Assembly: GCA_951213105.1 (NCBI GenBank)
Contig: OX578153.1
Coordinates: 54,622,020-54,686,019 of the forward strand
DNA: 64,000 nt
Direction of reading: 5' to 3'
Origin: Amaurobius ferox
Lineage: Eukaryota > Arthropoda > Arachnida > Araneae > Amaurobiidae
Part shown: positions 56,209 to 64,000 of the stretch, piece after piece
Position numbering within the stretch: position 1 is the first letter of the stretch
How the letters are laid out: every line of letters begins with the position of its first letter
The notes under the pieces: model-generated
The model's database searches: none
Told to the model about the DNA's origin: nothing
The model's input: the letters and a program-made list of their open reading frames with translations, nothing else
Translations under genes and position numbers: made by a program

Positions 56209-56981
56209 CTGATGTGGGCAGCACAGGACTTTCCCTGCAGACTTATATACACATTCTCTTTATTTTAACTAAATTTAATTGACTTATAATTCATTTTCGT
56301 TCTCATTTGGTAACTGGACTCATTTTCATAGGTGCCGCAGAGAAAATACGAAAAAACTAATTTATCTCGAGAACGGCTAGTCCTAGTGTAATGGGGTCGG
56401 TCTTATTCTTTTCTTCGTTAAAAATTACGTATAAAACAAGCATTTATTTGATATATTTGAGCATACGTAGTTTTTTATTTTAGATTTTGACGAGTTTTGC
56501 GGGTCATTTGGCGAAAAAGGGTAGGTTATTTTTTTCCGAATCGTACCAAAATCTCATCAGCACCAGACTGACCCACAAGTGACTTGTCTACCGAATTTTG
56601 TGAAATACGGTCCATTAGTTTTTCAGCTAGAGTGGATACAAACTTTTGCGGGCCATTTCGCAAAAAAAGGCAGGTTCTTTTATCCTGAATTGTACCCAAA
56701 ACTAATCAGCACTAGATTCGCCCACTTACCAAATTTTATGAAATTCGGTCCATTAGTTTTTTAGTTGGAGTGGATACAAAATCTGCACAGACAGACAGAC
56801 ACACAGACACACAGACAGACAGACAGACAGACAGACACACACAGACGTCACGGTAAAAATAGTTTTTTCGTATTCTAGAGGTTCCGAAACCTGTAGATCC
56901 GTCGAAAACTCGAGTTGCGATTTTCGACATGATTCCAATACTTTCCCTATACATTACCAAGTATTGCAGGGAAAGTAAAAA
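56209..56981 (+). mobile_element. Family 1 element, complete
   Basis: TCTGATGTGGGCAGCACAGG start (last base of the 5' stem changed), two internal blocks, (ACAG)n at 56786-56836, and the stem-loop ending GCAGGGAAAGTAAAAAT. Confidence 0.92.
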
Positions 56982-57570
56982 TCACGAAATCGAGGTATTA
57001 CTACTTAAAACTAAAATCTTACCTTTAGATGCGTTTTAAAAAATTTTATGGCTTCGAAGGTCCCATTTATAACAACATGCTTTGGTTTCCATAATTGACA
57101 TTCAGCCATACTTTTCCATTATCGTTAATAGATATTACTTTAAAATATTTCCCATCTAATGCTGCACATTGTGCACATCATAATCCATTAATTATTTAAA
57201 TACATTTGCATAACGAGCAGCAGTATGTTCCATTTTTCCTCATGTCACAGCAGAACTCGAATTACCCATGTTACTGTTTTAACAAAGAATGCAACTTTAA
57301 GCTTTCTTCTTCAATCTTTTCTTTAAATACATAGACAAGAAGGAGTCATCTACGAAACAACATCATTATATAAATTCAATATGAACGTAAAGTTTATAGC
57401 AGAAACTATAATTTTCAAAGGCTACTACAGTCTACAGATACTAAACATCCCACTAATCAACAGCTTTATCAACGCCATCAGGTTGAAAAAAGATGTTTAG
57501 ATTAACTCCTAGAAACGAAATCAATGACTTGACAAAATGCAGATTATAGTCGTTTTCTCTTTTGCGAATT
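56982..57570. other. Unrecognised sequence
   Basis: No feature recognised. Confidence 0.4.
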
Positions 57571-57573
57571 GTT

Positions 57574-57775
57574 CGTCTGCGGTTTAAACACGATAGTTGG
57601 AAATCTGAAAAAATGTATTTTGAGTATTTTGAAAATACAAAATACCCTGAAAATATGTATTTTCGGTACATTACCAAAGTACTTCAGTTTTTTCAGTTTA
57701 AAATACAAAATACAAAATACAAATGTATTTTGAAAATGTATTTCAAATACATGTATTTTCGATACTGCCCAACTC
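57574..57775 (-). mobile_element. hAT-like repeat rich in ATGTATTTTG
   Basis: In reverse the right end reads AGAGTTGGGCAGTATCGAAA then ATACATGTATTTGAAATACA, a pattern seen at ends of non-autonomous hAT elements. The interior is repeated TACAAAATACAAAATA. No clear target duplication was found. Confidence 0.5.
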
Positions 57776-58084
57776 TATGTGTGGAAATTGTAATGAACCT
57801 TCTTGTTCTAATATGAAAGTGGATTCCAGTGAAGATAATAACTTTGAAGTAGAAAATGCTATAGTAGATAGTTTAAAGTAATCGAAAACATATTACAATT
57901 ACAGCTCGGTTATAATGTAATGATTTGACAAATCTAAATAATCTTAATTTCCAATAAATTCATTTGATAAAATATTCATAGCTATTGCATATAGAATAGT
58001 ATGGTTCAAACATCCTCTTGGTTTTTTATCAATCTGAGTTTCTCACAAATTACGGAAACAACAGACGATTAATTACTAGTGATA
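57776..58084. other. Unrecognised AT-rich sequence
   Basis: No feature recognised. Confidence 0.4.
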
Positions 58085-58330
58085 GTTTACAAGAAACGTG
58101 CCGAATTGTCGGAAAATTTCAAAATTTAGTTTAGGGCTTTATTATATATAGTTTTTCATGCTGATTCTAGCGAACAACCGCATCGCTTTACGATAATGCA
58201 ACTCATTTTACAAATTTTGCGTTGTCACTCAAGCAAGGAAATTAAAATAGAGAAACGCAGCTTGAAAGCTTTGCGGCTGAAAGAAAACATTTAATTTTTC
58301 ATAATTGGCAACACGCAGAGCATAATTACA
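58085..58330 (+). mobile_element. Family 5 left-part copy
   Basis: Matches 26948-27290: AATTGTCGGAAAATTTCAAA, TTTAGTTTAGGGC, AACAACCGCAT, AGAGAAACG, GGCAACACGCAGAGCA. Confidence 0.7.
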
Positions 58331-59176
58331 TAAATTTTATTACTAAAATTATTGAATACAAAGGGAATTTTAGTCTGTAGGTAAAGTCGTGCCTTGCCCC
58401 CTTTGAAAATTGATAACCGTCCCGTCTTTCGAGAGATCAGCTTGCGTGACAGAGAGAATCGAGTGACAAGAAATCTCTGCGTGTATACAATAACCGCCTT
58501 TCAGTTTAAATGAAATAAGCAGTCACACAGGTAATGTAACAGAGTTCCGACATGATAGCGTGATGGATAGAAAACTACGGAATTAAATAAATCAGTATAT
58601 TGAAAACTAGAAACATAAAAGTCTGAAATTACGATTGCATTGTCAACACTTTTAACACAGAAATTGTCTCGCCGAGGAACATGATTTTAGAATTTATTTA
58701 ACTGTGTTTATCATTGTGGGTGCACGGTGATTTGACGTATCACGAGAGTTTAATTTTGTTATAACTTACGTTTTGCACGAATGCAAGCCACCACAGATTA
58801 TTAAACAAATTTACTCTTTCCGTTTGTATTACATATATTTTTAGTTGCCGAGGAGATTAACAGACAAAAGAAAATGTGCAAACAAATCTTGCTTTTCAGA
58901 ATTCCTGAAAGTTATTTACGCTTCCTATACTTCTTTTCGATAGTATTTACTTGGGTCGCCTGAAATGCTAATAGTGTAATGAAAAGATATCTGGCGTAAC
59001 TTTTGTTTGTCATATTCTATTTTGCAATTTATATTAATAGGAATGTGTTATGTTCGTCTTATCGGAAATATGTATCTCAGAAACTGAAAGTAGGATGTTG
59101 ATTGTTGGATTTTTTAGCATGCAGACGTGACTTAACAGCATGTTAATTACTAGGTCTATTTTGCCTCAGCCAATTT
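58331..59176. other. Unrecognised sequence
   Basis: 58374-58400 vaguely recalls a Family 1 5' end (GTCTGTAGGTAAAGTCGTG), but it is too diverged to call. Confidence 0.35.
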
Positions 59177-59770
59177 TTACTTTTCCTGAAATACATGGTA
59201 ATGCATAGGGAAAGTATTGGAATTATGTCGAAAAACGCAAGTCGAGTTTTCGACGGATCTACACGTCTCGAGGTCTCTAGGACACGAAAAAATTATTTTT
59301 ATCATGACGTCTGCGTGTGTGTCTCTCTGGGCAAGGCATGTATTCACTTTAACTCAAAAACTAATTGACTAAATTTCATAAAAATAAGTCCCTTGTGGGT
59401 TATCCTGGTGTTGATTACATTTTGGTGCGATTCACGATAAAAGAACCTGCATTTTTTTGCGAAATGGCACGCAAAAATCGCCTGTATCCACTCTAGCCAA
59501 AAAACTAATTGACCAAATTTCACAAAATTTGGTAGATAAGTCATTTGTGGGTAACCTTGGTGCTGATTAGATTTTGGTACGATTCGGGAAAAAAGAACCG
59601 GCTTTTTTTTTGCAAAATGGCCCATTAAAATCGTCAAAATCTAAAATAAAGGACTACGTATACTCAAATGTATACTTGGAATGTTTTATACGTATTATAT
59701 GACGATGAAAAAGTATGACCAACCCCATTACTCTAGGACTAGTTCTTCTCGAAATATTTAAAATTACAAG
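59177..59770 (-). mobile_element. Family 1 element, inverted, 5'-truncated
   Basis: Starts with the stem-loop (TTACTTTTCCTGAAATACAT ... AGGGAAAGT) and reads in reverse through the conserved blocks to the CTAGTCCTAGAGTAATGGGG region. It breaks near 59770, where the THAP ORF begins. Confidence 0.85.
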
Positions 59771-59905
59771 CCATTCATAGTTTGAATTTCTTCAGTTATT
59801 TCATCGTTTTCATAAACGATGCTCTCTTTTCCATCACCATTTATTGAGCTGTTGGTAGAAATTTTATATTTAGAATCTTCAACTACATGTACTACACAAT
59901 TTGTT

Positions 59906-60292
59906 CTAAGCTTTTCCTTCGTCATGGTTTCTGCTTCTATTTCCCGTTTTTTTTAACCTTACTGATAATTCACTTTTTACATTTTGATTATTTACAGATA
60001 ATGACAGATTAAGATGAGGAACAACTCCTCGTTTTAATCTTTTATCAGGCTTCAAATTCAAAAATTTAGCCAGAAAATCTTCTTCAAAATCTTCGTCAGA
60101 AAAGTGACTCGAATAGACAGTTGAGTTAGCCATGGCGATTTTATCCTCTCTTTTGCACTTCACGACCCATAATTTTTGGAGTGTAGGATCTTTTGGAAAT
60201 CTATGAAAACTGATAGTTCCTATTGACTTCCTATAATAATTTGAACACAAAACAAAAGCGAAGTTAGGCATTTTTGCGATCACAAAACACAT
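59906..60292 (-). pseudogene. Decayed THAP-domain ORF
   Basis: 128 codons. Near the N-terminus it reads MPNFAFVLCSNYY, then SFHRFPKDPTLQKLWVVKCK, then VYSSHFSDEDFEED, then KRLKRGVVPHLNLS. The order and spacing (HRFPK, Trp, SSHF, RLK-GAVP) are those of a THAP DNA-binding zinc finger. However, two of the four zinc ligands are missing: Phe or Ala stands where the first Cys should be, and Tyr replaces the Cys of the usual VCSxHF. The domain should therefore not fold as a standard THAP finger. After it there is no transposase or other domain, and the ORF ends shortly downstream. A P-element-type transposon relic or a decayed host THAP paralogue are both possible. Confidence 0.75.
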
Positions 60293-60540
60293 TTTATATA
60301 CAGAGATTAATCAAAAATATACTTTATATGAACAAAAATACTATATATATATATATATATTCCTGAAGATGAATCTAAGTCTGGTTAATCTCCGAAATTA
60401 ATTCAATGCTGTTCATTTCTTTTATCGGCATTGTAGCAGTGGTTTAACTGCTTTGGTGATTTTAATATTTCATAATTACTTGGAATTGGTTTTTATTATT
60501 ATATCTTTCTTATATATATATATATATATATACAAAAACA
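60293..60540. repeat. AT-rich spacer with (TA)n microsatellites
   Basis: TA runs at 60342-60360 and 60513-60532. Confidence 0.7.
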
Positions 60541-61414
60541 CAGGGTGTCCAGTGCTATCGGTGACCAATGGCTATTTCCTCAATTGTTAGTCACTGAAAT
60601 ATACTTCCAATTGCAAAAATGTTTTAAATTTTAAAATATATTATCTTAGAAACAGTTTAAATAAATAAATGCATTTCTGAAAGAAATACGAAATTTGATT
60701 TTTTATACGGTCCCCCGGTCCTACCAGTTATATTTAGGAAAATCATTCTCATACAATTTCATGCAAAATAAAAAAAAGATCATCATTTTACAATCAAAAT
60801 TCAGAGTTATGAAGCATTAAACTTTATGACTTAAATCGCTTTTCCGCGCATAGACATGCCCCTTTCCAGGCAACCTTTAAGGTACTGTATAAATATTGAA
60901 ATTCGAGTATTCGAAGTATTATGTTTCGACTGTATTTGCTAACATAATGTCGAGAATGAAGCAAAGCTTTTTATCGAATATTTTTGATATTTTTTATGTG
61001 TTACAAATAATTAAAACTTTAATATTGTTTAGTGTAATGTATAATGCTGCAAAAAATTAGGAAATTGCTGCGAAATATTTGCCTTTCCAATTATTTTGTG
61101 TATAACTCTATTTCTCAACACAAAAAGTGCTCCAACTTTTAGCAACTATAAGTCAGGGAATTTTGGTTGTAAAAGAATGTTTTTTTTTACTTTGCATGAA
61201 ATTGTATGACGATGAATTTCCTAAATATAACTAGTAGGACTGGGGGACCGTATAAAATTCTATATTTCGTATTTCTTTCAGAAATGGATTTATTGATTTA
61301 AACTGTTTCTAAGATAATTGATTTTAAAATGTAAAACTTTTTTGCAATTGGAAGTATATCTCTGTGACTAACGGTTGAGAGAAATAGCCATTGGTCACCC
61401 ACCGGACACCCTGT
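60541..61414. mobile_element. Long-inverted-repeat MITE, arms of about 260 bp
   Basis: CAGGGTGTCCAGTGCTATCG (left) against CAGGGTGTCCGGTGGGTGAC (reverse of right). The arms share ACCAATGGCTATTTC, GAAGTATATTTCC-type, TTTCTGAAAGAAATACGAAAT and ACGGTCCCCC over about 260 bp. There is no ORF. It shares only the first 10 terminal bases with the element at 19181, so it is a different family with the same end type. Confidence 0.87.
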
Positions 61415-61435
61415 ATATGTATATATATATATATA

Positions 61436-61635
61436 CAGGGTGTCCCAAAAAGATTGAGACGCACTTCAATTCTTTACCTCTTGGAGATAAATGAGAAATG
61501 TAAATTGCAAAAATGTTGAAAGTAAGGTAGGAAATAAGACTACGTTAATGAAATAGTCGTCCCATTAATTTTTAAAAAGTTACACTTTTTAAATTTTTAT
61601 ACGACCTCCCGCCCCCCCTTAGACAAATAAATTTC
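61436..61635 (+). mobile_element. Left-arm fragment of the 19181-type MITE
   Basis: CAGGGTGTCCCAAAAAGATT then the same arm as 19181-19370 (TGAAAGTAAGGTAGGAAATA). It breaks at TTAGACAAATAAATT and is followed by Family 3 sequence. It is separated from the preceding MITE only by a TA-rich 21-bp spacer. Confidence 0.85.
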
Positions 61636-61641
61636 CTCATT

Positions 61642-62090
61642 TTTAACACTTTACAACATAGTTGAAAAGTGTTTATGACTTTGTTTTTAATGCATAAGCA
61701 CATTTGCTACTTTTATGCACAATTTTGAGTTAATCCAAGCTTTACTTTTCCTTTTTATTAACACTTTACAACATAGTTAAAAAGTGTTTATGACTTTGTT
61801 CATGACTGTTATGACTTTGTTTATGACTTTGTTAGGAAATATTCGCATTATCCCATAAAATATATAAAAAAAATTTCAGTAAAATATATTAAGTAGTTTT
61901 TTAATTAAAAATTATTTAATATAGGGAAAAAAACAAATTCAATTAAATTCTGACTTTTGGGATATCCTCCAGAGAGAAAAACGAGATATATTATATAATA
62001 AATATATTTCCAAGAGTTTAATGGTTTTGTATATGAGCTTCACATTTTAAAATAAATTTGGTAGATAACAATTTTTCAATTTTTTTTAAA
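61642..62090 (-). mobile_element. Family 3 pieces, inverted, with repeated stem-loop end
   Basis: The terminal stem-loop TTAACACTTTACAACATAGT occurs at 61647 and again at 61760, each followed by AAGTGTTTATGACTTTGTT. From about 61835 the sequence matches 4476-4740. The microsatellite and the middle of the element are deleted. Confidence 0.75.
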
Positions 62091-62311
62091 TTTTATATAA
62101 CTCTTCGTGATATACTTATTTGATGGCATTTTTAATGCACTTTCCTACGTCCTAGAGAGTTAAAATTTTGTACACAGCTTAAATTTGTTGAACATTTTAT
62201 TCTACAAAAATTTGGTGTATCTTTAAATATAGTTCATATATTTTTTTCGAAATGGCCTGCAAATATACCCCGTTCTCTTCTATAAATCATTGTTGTAATA
62301 TTGTTAAAAAT

Positions 62312-63295
62312 TCTAATGTGGGCAACACATGCCTTTCTCTGCAGACTCATATTCACGTTCTCTTTATTTCTTCAATAATAATGTGAGTTTATCTGCACAA
62401 AATATCAGCCATAAGTATTTTAAATGACATTGAATTTGCATGTTAAACTTAAATTTGGTTCTCATTTGATAGCTGGACTTATTGTCAAAGGTGGCGTACT
62501 TCTATAAATCATTGTTGTAATATTGTTAAAAATTCTGATGTGGGCAGCACATGTCTTTCCCTGCAGACTCATATTCACGTTCTCTTTATTTCTTCCATAA
62601 TAATTTGAGTTTATCTGCACAAAATAACAGCCATAAGTATTTTAAATGACATTGAATTTGCATGTTAAACTATAGTAATGGGGTTAGTCTAGTCCTAAAG
62701 TAGTGGTGTTAGTCTTATTCTTTTTGTTGTCAAAAATCACGTATAAATAGGAATTTAATTGATATAATTGAGCACACACGTAGTCTTTTATTTTTATATT
62801 TAACGATTTTTGCGGGTCATTTCGCAAAAATAGACCATTCCTTTTTCCCGAATCGTACTAGAACAACCTACAAATGATTTATATACCAAATTTTGTTAAA
62901 TTTGGTATATAAATCACTTGTAGGTTATTGAAATATTATACACCAAAAATTGTTAAATTTGTTCCATTAGTTTTTAGCTAGAGTGGATAAAGCGATTTCT
63001 GCCGGCCATTTCGCAAAGAAGGTAGATCCTTTTATTACGAATCGTACTATAATCTAATGAACATCAGGATTTCCCACAAAAAACATACCTACCAAATTTT
63101 CTGATATTCGGTCCATTAGTTTTTCAATTAGAGTGGGTGTAATATCCTCACAGACACACAAAAACATACACAGATACACCCTTATACACACAGACGTCTT
63201 CCTAAAAATAGTTTTTTCGTGTTCTAGAAGTCTCAAAACGTGTAGATCCTTCGAAAATTCGAGTTCCGATCTTCGGCACGATTCCAATACTTTGA
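62312..63295 (+). mobile_element. Family 1 element, diverged, with duplicated 5' end
   Basis: Two starts, TCTAATGTGGGCAACACATG (62312) and TCTGATGTGGGCAGCACATG (62534), each preceded by CATTGTTGTAATATTGTTAA. The 5' 220 bp are therefore tandemly duplicated together with their flank. The interior has the usual blocks; the microsatellite is short (63145-63195) and the 3' hairpin is lost at 63295. Confidence 0.8.
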
Positions 63296-63599
63296 ATACA
63301 TACACACACACATATATTTTCTGTGTATCTGTGTATTATCTGTGTATCTAAATTCCGTGCCTACGCAATTACAATAGTTGTGAATTTAAATGATCCCTAA
63401 TTGATCCCTAAACTTTTATTTTAAATGATCCCTAAACTTTTATTATTTCTTCAACGAAGCCTAATTTTAACTTATGCAGAATGCAAATATCTCAAGCGAT
63501 TGTAAGGTGAGTTACATAAAAATTGCTGAATTTTTTTCACACAAAATTATTTAGCTCTGGAGTCTGGAATACAAGTTATATGAATGAAATATTCATTGA

Positions 63600-63810
63600 T
63601 TTTGCATAGAGAATCAGATGATTTATATTTCGATACAGTTTTAAATATTTAAGTATAATAAATTACTGTAGTACTGTGATAATGTAAACGATATCACCAC
63701 TGAATGTATTACATTTTAAAAAATTTTAAATGAAATTGTGTTTCAGTTGGAAAGTGTTTCATAATCAATGCTTATGCATGATTGATCTTTCTTGTTCATT
63801 GTTAATGAAA
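63600..63810 (+). repeat. Diverged copy of the 4940-5166 foldback arm
   Basis: Shares AGTTGGAAAGTGTTTCATAA, TCAATGCTT-ATGCATGATTG and ATCTTTCTTGTT with the right arm of the foldback at 2513-5166, in the same orientation. Confidence 0.7.
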
Positions 63811-64000
63811 GATAACATCGAATGAAGATCTCGTAAAATTAACGTCCTGAAAGTTTTTCTCACGAAGCTGGCTAACAATCATTGACATATTTTTCTAATT
63901 GTCAGGACGAAAATTTTTAATTTCTATTTAGAATAATTTACTTGCAATTTCCCAATCTGTATTCGATTCGCCAGTATCTTTGACATTTAGGTTATTTTTT

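Noticed and set aside
51516..56938. A recurrent minus-strand ORF of about 60-90 codons in Family 1 copies (MESCRKSQLEFSTDL start, SVCLSVC repeats)
   Set aside because: The middle is the translated ACAG tetranucleotide tract and its length and frame change between copies. No two copies keep the same frame through the tract to the same end. It is better explained as a non-coding structured end.
34921..56981. CRISPR-like or satellite interpretation of the regularly repeated units
   Set aside because: This is an animal genome, and the units are 0.5-1.7 kb elements with defined ends and no short repeat-spacer pattern.

Overview
This window comes from an AT-rich, intron-bearing animal genome. The gene content, the 5S-like sequence and the transposon mix point to an arthropod, and a spider or other arachnid is my best guess (inference, not proven). 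One host gene is recognisable: the 3' part of a collagen prolyl 3-hydroxylase (leprecan family) on the + strand. Three exons encode the end of its iron/2-oxoglutarate dioxygenase domain and finish in HTEL, a KDEL-like ER-retention tail. An intron of about 8.7 kb inside this gene has taken in a Ty3/gypsy-type retrotransposon, a hAT transposon and a second, nested hAT element.

Almost everything else is mobile or repetitive DNA in layers. Positions 1-1735 hold a non-LTR retrotransposon 3' end (RNase H and zinc finger) split by five SINE insertions that all used the same 14-bp target. Positions 1972-5166 are a nested set of inverted repeats. Positions 5200-7400 are repeat debris, 7402-16749 the hydroxylase exons and their transposon-filled intron, and 17205-30800 foldback and mariner-type elements, tandem duplications and a second LINE tail. 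The stretch 30850-33700 is less AT-rich and mostly unrecognised.

From about 34.9 to 57 kb the window is dominated by two related non-coding element families, called here Family 1 (about 770 bp) and Family 2 (about 0.9-1.7 kb). They share a 5' end (TCTGATGTGGGCAGCACATG), a subterminal inverted repeat, an ACAG or AC microsatellite and a 3' stem-loop, and they lie in head-to-tail arrays. This matches the general plan of Helentron-associated (DINE-1/HINE-like) elements, although I see no Rep/helicase gene. A third family (Family 3) has the same microsatellite-plus-stem-loop end with unrelated sequence.

Positions 57-64 kb hold more repeats, a decayed THAP-domain ORF and two long-inverted-repeat elements. 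The SINEs form one connected system: a tRNA-headed copy, a 5S-rRNA-headed copy, and several tails of about 40-80 bp that carry their own target-site duplications. Apart from the hydroxylase I see no coding sequence that looks functional.
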